Positions 50,022 through 59,079 of a stretch of DNA of 64,000 nucleotides are shown here, in pieces. The position numbers and the translations under genes are program-made. Below the pieces are notes generated by a model. It searched no databases. It was not told the DNA's origin and saw nothing but the letters and a program-made list of their open reading frames with translations. Numbering within the stretch: position 1 is the first letter of the stretch; each line of letters starts with the position of its first letter. Location: the NCBI GenBank assembly GCA_964442285.1, contig CAYTZH010000009.1:65931-129930 (forward strand), given 5' to 3'. Origin of the DNA: CAYTZH01 sp964442285. GTDB lineage: Bacteria > Myxococcota_A > UBA9160 > JAFDET01.

Positions 50022-51037
50022 GCGTCCGGGGCCTCGTCGACGCGGCGCTCCAGGCGGCGCAGGCGGCGCAGCAGCTCGGGCAGCCGGGGCAGGACGGCCA
50101 CCATGCGACGCCAGACGTGCTCGTCGAGGGCGGGCGTACCCCAGACGCGAGCGCCCGCCGGCACGTCGCGGGCCACTCCCGCAGAGGCCCCGGTGAAGGC
50201 GCCGTCGCCGATCGTCCGGTGGTCGGCGACGCCGGTCTTCGCCATCAGGATCGCCCGCCGGCCCACCTTCGCGCTGCCGGCCAGCCCCGACTGGGCCACG
50301 ATCAGCGCGTCCTCTCCGACGTCGCAGTTGTGCGCGATCATCACCAGGTTGTCGATCTTCACGCCCCGGGCGATGCGCGTCTCGCCGAAGGTCGCCCGGT
50401 CGACGGTGCTGTTGGCGCCGATCTCCACATCGTCCTCGAGGACGACCCGACCGCGGTGGGGGATGCGCACCCAGGCGCCGCGCTCGTCGGGCTGGTAGCC
50501 GAAGCCGTCGCCCCCGATCACGACGCCGGGCTGGAGCAGCACCCGGTCGCCCACGCGCGTGCCCTCCCGCAGCACGCAGCCGGCGTGGATCTCGCAGTCG
50601 GCCCCCACCTCGACGTCGGCGTAGAGGAACGCCCCGGCGTGGACGACGCTCCGGGGACCGATCCGACTCCGTGCCCCCACGACGGCCCCGGCGCCGACGC
50701 TGGCCGCGGGATCCACCGCGGCGTCGGGCGCGACGCGGGCGCCGGGGTCGACGCCGGCCGCCGGCCGCTCCACCGGGTGGAGCAGCGCCACCGCCCGGGC
50801 GAAGTCGAGACGGGGATGGGGAGAGCGGATCGCGGGGCGTCCGCCGGCGTCGAGACCGGAGGGCAGGATGACCGCACCCGCCCGGCTCGCGGCGAGCTGG
50901 GCCGTGTAGCGCGCCGAGGCGACGTAGGTGACCTCTTCGGGTCCCGCCTCCTCCACCGGCGCGGCGCCCCGCACGGGGGTCTGCCCCGCCCCCTCGACGG
51001 GTCGGCCGAGGGACTCGGCGAGATCCGCCAGACGCAA
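50018..51037 (-). CDS. lpxD: UDP-3-O-acylglucosamine N-acyltransferase
   Basis: 339 residues. The N-terminal uridine-binding domain (LADLAESLG) precedes a left-handed beta-helix with hexapeptide repeats; catalytic His is in IDNLVMIAHNCDVG. Third step of lipid A synthesis, so the organism makes LPS. TTG 51037 has GGGAGG upstream. The genes lpxD-rnhB-plsC-truD overlap in sequence. Confidence 0.94.
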   Translation of the reverse strand: MRLADLAESLGRPVEGAGQTPVRGAAPVEEAGPEEVTYVASARYTAQLAASRAGAVILPSGLDAGGRPAIRSPHPRLDFARAVALLHPVERPAAGVDPGARVAPDAAVDPAASVGAGAVVGARSRIGPRSVVHAGAFLYADVEVGADCEIHAGCVLREGTRVGDRVLLQPGVVIGGDGFGYQPDERGAWVRIPHRGRVVLEDDVEIGANSTVDRATFGETRIARGVKIDNLVMIAHNCDVGEDALIVAQSGLAGSAKVGRRAILMAKTGVADHRTIGDGAFTGASAGVARDVPAGARVWGTPALDEHVWRRMVAVLPRLPELLRRLRRLERRVDEAPDA

Positions 51038-51047
51038 GGCGTCCTCC

Positions 51048-51866
51048 CTAGCGGGCGAGCAGCACCGCGATCGGGGAGGTCCGCACGACGGCCGCCGCGT
51101 TGCTTCCGAGGAAGTACTCGGTAATCCGGTTCCGCCCGAAGGCGCCCATCACCAGCATCCCGGCGCCGGCCTCCCGGGCCGCATCCACGCTCTTCACGTC
51201 GGGCCGGCCCAGGGTCGAGGAGGACTCGCGCACCGGGATGGGGGACGACCCGAGGAGCCGCCGCACCTCGTCGAAGCGCGCCGCCGCCCGGCCCTTGTCC
51301 TTCGAATCCACGAAGACCGTGATCGACTCCCCGAGCCGGGTGGCCAGGGTCACGGCCAGGCGCGCCGCCAGCCGCGAGCCGGGGGAGCCGTCGAAGGCCA
51401 GCAGCAGCGGGCCCGTGGACTCGGCGCCCTGGGGCACCACCAGGGACGCCACGTTGGTCTTGCGCAGCACGCCGTCGGCGGTGGAGCCGATGAGCCCCGT
51501 CCGGTACGGGGCGTGCTCGCCGTCGCGGCCGATCACGACCAGGTCCATGCCCTGGGCCCGCTCGACGATGCGGTCGTCGGCGATGCCCTGGACCGTCTCG
51601 CAGGAGACCTCGATCCCGCCGGCCCGGCCCCGCTCCGTCACCCGCCGCGCCACGGCGTCGGCGCGCGCCTTCAGCCACGCCTCCATGCCCTCGGGCGGCG
51701 GCGGCGCGCCGAGCCCCTCGATGGCGGGCGGACGCGCCAGGCGATCCTCCACCACCGTGATCGCGGAGAGCCGCGAGCGCAGCCTCCCGGCCATGGTGAT
51801 CGCATACTGCTCGGCGGAGCTCGCCGCCTGGGAGCCGTCACTCGCGATCAAGATCGATTCGATCAT
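51048..51866 (-). CDS. Tandem universal stress protein
   Basis: 272 residues with two UspA domains (MIESILIASDGS start; second near residue 155, LLLAFDGSPGSRLAARLA). The second holds the ATP-loop VMGAFGRNRITEYFLGS, while the first has VVIGRDGEHAPYRTGLIGS. Cytoplasmic stress/ATP-binding protein. Ten bases before lpxD start, so likely co-transcribed. Confidence 0.9.
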   Translation of the reverse strand: MIESILIASDGSQAASSAEQYAITMAGRLRSRLSAITVVEDRLARPPAIEGLGAPPPPEGMEAWLKARADAVARRVTERGRAGGIEVSCETVQGIADDRIVERAQGMDLVVIGRDGEHAPYRTGLIGSTADGVLRKTNVASLVVPQGAESTGPLLLAFDGSPGSRLAARLAVTLATRLGESITVFVDSKDKGRAAARFDEVRRLLGSSPIPVRESSSTLGRPDVKSVDAAREAGAGMLVMGAFGRNRITEYFLGSNAAAVVRTSPIAVLLAR

Positions 51867-51917
51867 TCCCGGTCCTGCCTTCCTCTTGGTCCCCGTCGCG
51901 GTCCCGGCGTCGCTCCC

Positions 51918-53450
51918 TCAGGAGAGCAGCCGCCCCACGAAAGATCCCCATACCCAGCGAATCAAGCGCTGCGTCCGCTTCAGCTTGGTCGCCGTGTACG
52001 GATACCAGGCCGACTCGGACTTCGAACCGAACCGGTCGACGACGATCGACTTCGCGTGGCAGAAGCTTCGCAGCCCCATCTCGCCGTTCACGCGGCCGAC
52101 GCCGCTGTCCTTCACCCCGCCGAAGGGTGCTTCGGTCACAGCGTAGGAGACCATGCAATCGTTGACGACCACGCCGCCGGCGGCGACCGCCCTCGCCAGG
52201 CGCACCCCCTTGCGGCGATCCCGGGTCCACACGTTCGCGTTGAGGGCGAAGGCGCAGTCGTTGGCCAGGGCGACCGCCTCGTCCTCGTCCCGCACCCGCA
52301 GGATGGGCAGCACGGGACCGAAGGTCTCCTCGCGCAGGATCGCCATCTCGGGGGTGACGTCCGCGAGCACCGTCGGCTCCCAGAAGAGGCCCTTCTCGTG
52401 GGGGTTGCGGCGACCGCCGGCCAACACCCGCGCGCCGCGCTCCACGGCCTCGCGCACCTGGCGCTCGATGATCTCCAGCTGGGGCGCGTGGGTCACGGCG
52501 CCGACGTCGAACTCGCCCTCGGCCCCCTGCCGCAGCCCGGCCACCCGGGCCAGCACCCGATCCAGGAAGGCGTCGTAGACCTCGCCCACCACGAAGACGC
52601 GCTCGGTGGAGATGCAGACCTGCCCTGCGTTGGCGAAGGCGCCCCACACCGCCCCGGCGGCGGCCCGATCCAGATCGGCGTCGGCGCAGACGATCATGGG
52701 GTCCTTGCCGCCGAGCTCGAGGGTGCAGGGCATCAGGCGGCGTCCGCAGCGCTCGCCGATCTCGCGTCCCACGGCCACGCTGCCGGTGAAGCAGATCTTG
52801 TCCACCTCGGCGTCGACCAGGGCCCGGCCGGTCTCGGCGTCGCCCGGAAGGACCTGCAGCACCCCCTCCGGCAGGCCGGCCCGTCGGAACAGCTCCTCCA
52901 CGAGCGCCCCGGAGCGCGGCGTCACCTCCGAGGGCTTGAGCAGCACCGCGTTGCCGGCGATCAGGGCCTGCACCGTGGGGTTCAGGGAGAGGATGAACGG
53001 GAAGTTCCAGGGAGTGATCACGCCCACCACGCCGAGGGGCTGCCAGGCCAGGCGAAGGCTCTTGGTCCGCAGCAGGTGCATCGGCAGCGTCCGCTCGGCC
53101 AGGATCCGTCGCGCCCGCTTGGCGTAGTACTCGAGCACGTCGCAGGCGGTGGCGATCTCGGCCGCCACGGCCTCCAGGGCCGCCTTTCCGGTCTCCTCGA
53201 CGATCGTCGCCGCGAACTCGTCCTGGGCCTCGACGAGCACGCGGACGGCGCGACGCAGGAAACGCGCCCGCCCCTCGACCCGCAGCTCCGCCCAGCCGTG
53301 CTGGGCCTTGCGGGCCCGCTCCACGGCCGCCGCCACGTCGTGGGCGTTCATCACCTCGATCTCGCCGAGGGGGCGGCGATCTGCGGGACTGGAGAGCGCC
53401 AGCCGGCGGCGCCGGCCGGGGGGGCCCTCGACGGGCTCGACGATGGCCAT
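51918..53450 (-). CDS. Aldehyde dehydrogenase (coniferyl-type / medium-chain)
   Basis: 510 residues. NAD site PWNFPFILSLNPTVQALIAG, catalytic Glu in LELGGKD and Cys in NAGQVCIST, then EETFGPVLPI. It oxidises aldehydes to acids. The hydrophobic, Arg-rich C-terminal tail (RTQRLIRWVWGSFVG) could anchor it to the membrane, as in fatty-aldehyde dehydrogenases. ATG 53450 chosen by GGGAG site; the open frame extends further upstream. Confidence 0.92.
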   Translation of the reverse strand: MAIVEPVEGPPGRRRRLALSSPADRRPLGEIEVMNAHDVAAAVERARKAQHGWAELRVEGRARFLRRAVRVLVEAQDEFAATIVEETGKAALEAVAAEIATACDVLEYYAKRARRILAERTLPMHLLRTKSLRLAWQPLGVVGVITPWNFPFILSLNPTVQALIAGNAVLLKPSEVTPRSGALVEELFRRAGLPEGVLQVLPGDAETGRALVDAEVDKICFTGSVAVGREIGERCGRRLMPCTLELGGKDPMIVCADADLDRAAAGAVWGAFANAGQVCISTERVFVVGEVYDAFLDRVLARVAGLRQGAEGEFDVGAVTHAPQLEIIERQVREAVERGARVLAGGRRNPHEKGLFWEPTVLADVTPEMAILREETFGPVLPILRVRDEDEAVALANDCAFALNANVWTRDRRKGVRLARAVAAGGVVVNDCMVSYAVTEAPFGGVKDSGVGRVNGEMGLRSFCHAKSIVVDRFGSKSESAWYPYTATKLKRTQRLIRWVWGSFVGRLLS

Positions 53451-53608
53451 CGAGAAGACTCCCTCTCGACAACGGGACGGGTGAAGGCGGCCCTCGGAGA
53501 GTACGGGATTCCCGCGGGGGATGTCAAACCCGGCCCGCCGGCCTGCCTCCACGCCGCTCGCCCCGGTGCGCTGCGCGGCGGCTTCGCCGCCTTGCGTATC
53601 CTGCCCCC

Positions 53609-54682
53609 ATGGAGCCGGCCCTGTTTCGCGCCTTCCCCGGTCTGCGCCTCCGGCTCCCCCACGTGGCGTTCGTGCGCGAGCCGACCCCCGTGGAGCCGCT
53701 GGCCCTCCCGCTCGAGCGGAGCGGCCCCCTGTTCGTCAAACGCGACGAGCAGAGCTGTCCGCTCTACGGCGGGAACAAGCCGCGCAAGCTCGAGTTCGTG
53801 CTGGGACACGCCCGGCAGCGGGGCACGCGGCGCCTGGTCACCACCGGCGGAATCGGCACGAACCACGGTTTGGCGACGACGATCCTCGGGCGGTCGCTCG
53901 GCATGCGCACCAGCCTGGTGCTCGTCGACCAGCCCGTCACCGACGAGGTCCGCAGCAAGCTGCTGCTGGACGCCGCCTGGGGCGCCGAGCTCGTCTACGG
54001 CGGCAACCTGGCCGGCGCGGTGCTCGGCGTGGCCCGCGTCCTGGTGCGGAGCAGCCTGGGAGGCGAGCGGCCGTACCTGGTGCCCACGGGGGGCTCCTCG
54101 CCCCGCGGCAACCTGGGCTTCGTCTCCGCCGGTCTCGAGCTGGCCTCCCAGATCGAGCACGGCCTCTGCCCCGTGCCCGCCCGGATCTACCTCCCGGTGG
54201 GGACGGGCGGCAGCGTGGTGGGGCTGGTGCTGGGGCTGCGCCTCGCCGGCCTGGCCTCGCGCGTGTGCGGCGTCCTGGTGACGGACATCCTGCCGCCCTC
54301 GTCGCGGAGCCTGCTCCGCGAAGCCCGCCGCGCCCTGGCCCTGCTGCGCCGGGCCGATCCCGGCGTGCCCGAGGTGAGCCTGGGCCTGGACGACTTCCCG
54401 CTCCTGCGGGGACAGCTCGGGACGGGCTACGGCGCGACCACCCCCGCGGCGACCGAGGCCGTGGCCCTGGCCCGCGCCCGGGGCCTCCAGCTCGACGGGA
54501 CCTACACGGGAAAATGTCTGGCGGCCCTCCGCGCCGACGCCGAACGAGGCCTGCTCGGCGGCGACCACCCCGTCCTGTTCTGGAACACCTACGCGCCGGC
54601 CGAGCGCGCGGCCGCGCCGCCCGAGCCGCCTTCCCCCGAACGGATTCCCTTGCGCCTTCGTCGGCACGTCGGGTTAACGTAG
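53609..54682 (+). CDS. PLP-dependent D-cysteine desulfhydrase / ACC-deaminase family enzyme
   Basis: 357 residues of fold-type II PLP enzyme. The PLP lysine lies in LYGGNKPRKLEF; GGIGTNHGLATT, VPTGGSSPRGNLGFV and GTGGSVVGL follow. Family members deaminate D-cysteine or 1-aminocyclopropane-1-carboxylate. Substrate cannot be fixed from sequence alone. Single gene before the GMC pair (stop to start five bases). Confidence 0.88.
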   Translation: MEPALFRAFPGLRLRLPHVAFVREPTPVEPLALPLERSGPLFVKRDEQSCPLYGGNKPRKLEFVLGHARQRGTRRLVTTGGIGTNHGLATTILGRSLGMRTSLVLVDQPVTDEVRSKLLLDAAWGAELVYGGNLAGAVLGVARVLVRSSLGGERPYLVPTGGSSPRGNLGFVSAGLELASQIEHGLCPVPARIYLPVGTGGSVVGLVLGLRLAGLASRVCGVLVTDILPPSSRSLLREARRALALLRRADPGVPEVSLGLDDFPLLRGQLGTGYGATTPAATEAVALARARGLQLDGTYTGKCLAALRADAERGLLGGDHPVLFWNTYAPAERAAAPPEPPSPERIPLRLRRHVGLT

Positions 54683-54687
54683 GTGCG

Positions 54688-55236
54688 ATGCCCCCCTCGG
54701 CCCCGAGTCGACTCGCCACCACCCGCCGCGGCTTCCTGCGACTCGCGGGCAGCGGCGTGGCGCTGGCGACCCTGGCGCAGGTCCGCGCCGTCCCCGCCGC
54801 CGCGCGCGCCGCGCCGGCGGGCGGCGTCGGGTTCTTCGAGCCGGGGCCCCGGGAGATCCTGACCCAGGTCGTCGAGCGCATGGTCGACACCGGGGAGGCG
54901 TCGGCACCGGCCGTGCGCGACACCCGCGCCGTCGACACCATCGACGCGCTCTGCGCCGGACTCGACCCGACCCTCACCGAGCCCCTGCCCTGGCTGCTCT
55001 ACGCCGTCGAGTGGGGCCCGTTCGTCTTCGACCTCACGTTCTGCCGCTTCACCCGCATGGACGACGCGGGCAAGGACGCCTCGATCCGCGCCTGGATGAC
55101 GAGTCGCCTCGCGCTGCGCCGCCAGGGCTTCGCCGCCCTGAAGAACCTCGCCTTCCTGGGCTACTACGCCCAGGAGGAGACCTGGCCCCTCATCGACTAC
55201 GCGGGGCCGCTGCTGCGCGGCCGGGGCGCGGCTTGA
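54688..55236 (+). CDS. Tat-exported small subunit of a GMC dehydrogenase
   Basis: 182 residues. A twin-arginine signal TTRRGFLRLAGSG near residue 12 is followed by a gluconate-dehydrogenase-subunit-3-like body (PREILTQVVERMVDTG, LPWLLYAVEWGP, FLGYYAQEETWPLIDY). It is the partner that carries the flavoprotein through Tat. The downstream GMC gene overlaps by TTGA, matching the usual subunit order. Confidence 0.85.
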   Translation: MPPSAPSRLATTRRGFLRLAGSGVALATLAQVRAVPAAARAAPAGGVGFFEPGPREILTQVVERMVDTGEASAPAVRDTRAVDTIDALCAGLDPTLTEPLPWLLYAVEWGPFVFDLTFCRFTRMDDAGKDASIRAWMTSRLALRRQGFAALKNLAFLGYYAQEETWPLIDYAGPLLRGRGAA

Positions 55237-56765
55237 TCGTCGATCTCCGCGCGGCGGGCGGGGATCGGGTCGAGCGGGCGGACGTCTGCGTCATCGGCTC
55301 GGGCGGCGGCGGCGCCGTCGCCGCGGCGGAGCTCGCCGCGGGCGGGCGCTCGGTGGTGGTGCTCGAGCAGGGACACCACTGGACGTCGGCCGACTTCAGC
55401 CAGCGCGAGGACGAGATGCTCCCGCGACTGTTCGAGGAGGGCGGCCAGCGCCAGACCCGCGACGGCTCGGTGGTGGTGCTCCAGGGCCGCAACGTGGGCG
55501 GCTCCACGGTGCACAACCTCTGCTACGCGTTCCGCACCCCCGATCCGATCCTGCGCCTGTGGCGCGAGGAGCACGGTCTCCCCGAGCTCACGGCCGGGGC
55601 GCTGGCGGCCTCCTTCGCCCGGGTAGAGCGACACCTCAAGGTGAAGCCCATCCGCGAGGACGAGGTCAACGCCCTGAACCGGGTCGTCCGCGCCGGCGCC
55701 GAGAAGCTCGGCTACTCGGGATTCGTGACCCGGCACAATCGCGAGGGCTGCGTCCAGTCGGGCTACTGCATCCTCGGCTGCTCCTACGACGCCAAGCAGT
55801 CGATGCTGGTGACCTACGTGCCCCGGGCCGCGCGCGCCGGCGCGCGCATCTTCTGCAACGCCCGGGCGGAGCGCATCGAGGCCGAGGGCGGTCGGGTCCG
55901 GAGGGTCCTGGGGCGGGCGATCGATCCCGACGGCACGCCCCGGGGCAGCATCGAGGTGTCGGCGCGCGCCGTCGTGCTCGCCGCCGGCGCCGTCGCCTCG
56001 CCGGACCTGCTGCTCCGCAGCGGACTCGGCGGCGATCGCGTCGGGCGCGGTCTCCACCTGCATCCGTCGGTGATGGCCGCAGGCTTCTTCGACGAGCCGC
56101 TGCACGCCTACCGCGGCATCCCCCAGAGCTACTACATCGACGAGTTCATCGATCTCGAGCGGGATCCGCACCGGGGCTACGTGCTCATGCCCATCGCGGG
56201 CTTCCCGGTCCTCACCGCCACCCAGCTGCCGGGCTTCGGGCGCGACCACTACCGGGTGATGCGCGACTACGCTCGCATGGCGGGACTGCTGGTCCTGCTC
56301 CACGACCGCAGCGAGGGGCGGGTGCGCCCCGGCGCATCGCTGTCCAAGCCGTCGATCGACTACGACCTCGACCCCGAGGACGCGCGCCAGCTGGCCGAGG
56401 GCCTCGCCCACTGCGCCGAGGTGCTGTTCGCCGGCGGGGCCCGCCGCGTGGTGCTGCCCTACGCGCCCGAGCCCCTGGTGCTGGAGCGCGGCGACCCGGT
56501 GGACGAGATCCGCCGGCGCGGGGTGCGCGCGGGCGCCGTGCCCATGGCTTCGACCCACCCCCAGTCCACCTGCGCCATGTCCCCGGACGCCGGCTCCGGC
56601 GTGGTGGACGCCCGGGGCGAGGTCCACGGGGTGCGCGGCCTGTTCGTCGCCGACATGAGCGTGTTCCCGACCTCCCTGGGCGCGCCGCCCCAGATCACCA
56701 CCGCGGCCCTTGCCGACCGCACCGCCCACCACATCCTGGAACGCGGGAACGAGTTCGAGGCGTGA
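55233..56765 (+). CDS. GMC-family FAD oxidoreductase
   Basis: 510 residues. FAD motif DVCVIGSGGGGAVAAAE near residue 20; VLQGRNVGGSTVHNLC; the C-terminal HPQSTCAMSP and VADMSVFPTSLGAPPQITT blocks hold the catalytic His region. With the Tat subunit it forms a periplasmic alcohol/sugar/sterol dehydrogenase passing electrons onward; substrate unknown. TTG start overlaps the previous stop. Confidence 0.92.
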   Translation: MIVDLRAAGGDRVERADVCVIGSGGGGAVAAAELAAGGRSVVVLEQGHHWTSADFSQREDEMLPRLFEEGGQRQTRDGSVVVLQGRNVGGSTVHNLCYAFRTPDPILRLWREEHGLPELTAGALAASFARVERHLKVKPIREDEVNALNRVVRAGAEKLGYSGFVTRHNREGCVQSGYCILGCSYDAKQSMLVTYVPRAARAGARIFCNARAERIEAEGGRVRRVLGRAIDPDGTPRGSIEVSARAVVLAAGAVASPDLLLRSGLGGDRVGRGLHLHPSVMAAGFFDEPLHAYRGIPQSYYIDEFIDLERDPHRGYVLMPIAGFPVLTATQLPGFGRDHYRVMRDYARMAGLLVLLHDRSEGRVRPGASLSKPSIDYDLDPEDARQLAEGLAHCAEVLFAGGARRVVLPYAPEPLVLERGDPVDEIRRRGVRAGAVPMASTHPQSTCAMSPDAGSGVVDARGEVHGVRGLFVADMSVFPTSLGAPPQITTAALADRTAHHILERGNEFEA

Positions 56766-58150
56766 CGGAGCCCGCCCCGGGGGTGCCGGAGGGCGAGCCG
56801 ACCCCCGGCGCGCCGGCGCCGGGCCCCGGCCCCGCCGGGCTCGGGGTCTGGAGCCTGGCCTGGCCGACCATGGTGTCGTTCGGGCTGCAGAGCCTGGTGG
56901 GCGTGGTCGACTTCGCCATCGTCGCGGGCCTGGGCGCGGAGACGGTCGCCGCGGTCGGTATCGCCCATCAGGTCTACTTCGCCCAGTTCGCCGTGCTGGC
57001 GGGGGTGACGACCGGCACGGTGGCCCTTGTGGCCCGGGCGATCGGGGCCGGCGACCCCGCGCTGGCGGACCGCACCCTGCGGGTGTCGGTGCTGCTCGGC
57101 GTCGCCATCGGGCTCCTCACCATGGGGCTCATCCCCGTGGCGGCGGCGGTGGTGGGCGTATTCGGCGTGGAGGCCGCGGTCGTCGACATCGGCGCCTCCT
57201 ACCTGCGGATCCTGCTGGCATTCAACGTGCCGCTGGCCATCGGCGTGGTGCTCTCCAGCGGCGTCCGCGGCGCGGGGGACGTGCGCACGCCCCTGGTGCT
57301 GGGCGCGATCGTCAACGTGCTCAACGTCTTCCTCAACTACGGCCTGGTCTACGGCCGCTTCGGCCTGCCCGAGCTCGGCGCCGACGGCTCGGCCCTGGGC
57401 ACGGGCATGGCCATCGCCGTGGGCACCGCGGCCTGGATCGCGCTGTGGTGGGGGAACCGGCTGGTGGTCGAGCGCGGCCCCTGGCTCGAGGGGCTCACGG
57501 CGGGCCTGGCCCGGCGGGTGCTGGCGATCGGGATCCCGACCTTCCTCGAGCAGGCGGCCTTCCAGGTGGGGATCGTGCTCTTCCTGCGCATCGTGGCCGG
57601 GTTCGGCACCACGGCGGTCTCCGCCTACCTGATCGGGGTGCGCATCCTGTCCCTCTCCTTCGTGCCGGGGCTGGGCTACGCCACGGCGGCCTCCACGCTG
57701 GTGGGCCAGCATCTCGGCGCCGGGCACCCCGGCGAGGCCATGCGCGCCGGCTGGCGGGCGACCCAGGGCGCCGTGGTGGTGATGGGCAGCGTCGGGCTGT
57801 CGATCATCCTGCTGGCGCGGCCCGTGGCCTCGATCTTCGGCGCGGCCGGCGAGGAGACGGTCGGCCTCACGGTGACGTTCATCTACATCCTGGGCGCCGC
57901 CCAGCCCCTCATGGCGCTGGAGTTCGCCCTGGGCGGGGGGCTGCGCGGTGCCGGCGACACGCGCTACCCGCTGCTGGTCATCCTGGCGGGCCTGTTCGGG
58001 ATGCGGCTGCCGGGGGCGCTCGTGCTCTGGCAGGTCGTCGGCGCCTCGGTGACGGCCGTCTGGAGCTGTCTCCTCGCCGACTATGCCCTCAAGGCGACGC
58101 TGCTCGCCTGGCGATTCCGCTCGGGCCGCTGGCAGCAGGTCCGCGTCTAG
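56762..58150 (+). CDS. MATE-family efflux transporter
   Basis: 462 residues, 12 spans in two MatE halves (LAWPTMVSFGLQSLVGVVDF; second half near 245 AIGIPTFLEQAAFQ). Exports drugs or metabolites with Na+/H+. The first ~25 residues are Pro/Gly-rich. GTG overlaps the GMC stop. Stop codon shared with the CBS gene in CTAG. Confidence 0.92.
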   Translation: MTEPAPGVPEGEPTPGAPAPGPGPAGLGVWSLAWPTMVSFGLQSLVGVVDFAIVAGLGAETVAAVGIAHQVYFAQFAVLAGVTTGTVALVARAIGAGDPALADRTLRVSVLLGVAIGLLTMGLIPVAAAVVGVFGVEAAVVDIGASYLRILLAFNVPLAIGVVLSSGVRGAGDVRTPLVLGAIVNVLNVFLNYGLVYGRFGLPELGADGSALGTGMAIAVGTAAWIALWWGNRLVVERGPWLEGLTAGLARRVLAIGIPTFLEQAAFQVGIVLFLRIVAGFGTTAVSAYLIGVRILSLSFVPGLGYATAASTLVGQHLGAGHPGEAMRAGWRATQGAVVVMGSVGLSIILLARPVASIFGAAGEETVGLTVTFIYILGAAQPLMALEFALGGGLRGAGDTRYPLLVILAGLFGMRLPGALVLWQVVGASVTAVWSCLLADYALKATLLAWRFRSGRWQQVRV

Positions 58151-58608
58151 CCGTCGCGCAGGCGACCGGCAAAATACCGGAGCAGGTCGGTCTCGGTGAC
58201 GAGGCCCAGCAGCACGTCGTCGGCATCGACGACCGGCAGGCAGCCGATCTTGTGGTCCGCCATCAGCAGGGCCGCGTCTTCGACCGAGGCATCGGGCCCC
58301 ACGGCGATGGGCGGCGTGGACATGACGCGGGAGATGTCGATCGCCTCCAGGAAGGCCCGGCGCTCCTCGCTGCCGAACGAGGTCAGGTTGGAGAGCGAGA
58401 CCCGCAGCAGGTCGCGTTCGGAGACGACGCCCACCAGACGCCCTCCGTGCACCACCGGGATATGGCGCACGTGACCAAGAGTCATGATATCCTCGACGGT
58501 CGACAGGCGGTCGCCGACACTGATCGTGACGACCTTCTGTCGCATGATCTCTCGGATGAGGGTCGGCTCCAACCGGGTAAGCTCCCTACGGCTCAGCTCC
58601 ATACCCAT
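58147..58608 (-). CDS. CBS-domain pair protein
   Basis: 153 residues with two CBS domains (IREIMRQKVVTISVGD, then VMSTPPIAVGPDASVEDAALLM). They bind adenosine nucleotides and regulate partners. The ATG at 58608 (or 58602) is only 18 bases from the divergent gene start, so its promoter must lie within the neighbour. Confidence 0.88.
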   Translation of the reverse strand: MGMELSRRELTRLEPTLIREIMRQKVVTISVGDRLSTVEDIMTLGHVRHIPVVHGGRLVGVVSERDLLRVSLSNLTSFGSEERRAFLEAIDISRVMSTPPIAVGPDASVEDAALLMADHKIGCLPVVDADDVLLGLVTETDLLRYFAGRLRDG

Positions 58609-58626
58609 TCCGGTCAGTCTACTCCA

Positions 58627-59079
58627 ATGCCGCCGTCGCGAGGCAACAACAAAGACACCGCTCCCGCACCGAAGGTGCGCGGAGGGCGACCCTCGCGCGA
58701 GGCGCCGGAGGACCGCCAGCCGTTCCTGCCGGAGATCCTGCAGCGCGCCCTGGCGCTGGGACTCTCGGGGATCTTCACGACGGAAGCCGCGTTCCGACGC
58801 GCCCTGGGCGATACCCTTCCCAAGGACTGGGTGGATTTTGCCGTCGACCAGAGCGATCGCACCCGCACCGAGTTCGTCAACCGGCTGGCGGAGGAGATGG
58901 TGCGGGTCCTCGAGACCGCAGACCTCGAGGGCATCACGCGCCGCCTGATGGCGGACCAGAAGATCGAGCTCAAGGTCGAGGTGCGCATGGTTCCGGACGA
59001 GTCTGCGAAGCAGAAGGGAGCCGGAGAGCGGGAGTCGCAGGGCTCCCGGGTGGCGGGCGCGAGAGGGAAACCGCGTTGA
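58627..59079 (+). CDS. Hypothetical soluble protein, possible helical adaptor
   Basis: 150 residues. A basic disordered start (residues 1-30), then a conserved-looking helical part (PFLPEILQRALALGLSG, LPKDWVDFAVDQSDRTRTEF, EGITRRLMADQKIELKVEV) and a charged tail. I do not recognise the family. TTGA overlap with the next gene suggests a joint function. The start is uncertain because of the 18-base divergent gap. Confidence 0.6.
   Translation: MPPSRGNNKDTAPAPKVRGGRPSREAPEDRQPFLPEILQRALALGLSGIFTTEAAFRRALGDTLPKDWVDFAVDQSDRTRTEFVNRLAEEMVRVLETADLEGITRRLMADQKIELKVEVRMVPDESAKQKGAGERESQGSRVAGARGKPR

Noticed and set aside
58627..58632. Regulatory region in the 18-base gap between the CBS and hypothetical genes
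   Set aside because: Too short to hold two promoters; no motif could be supported.
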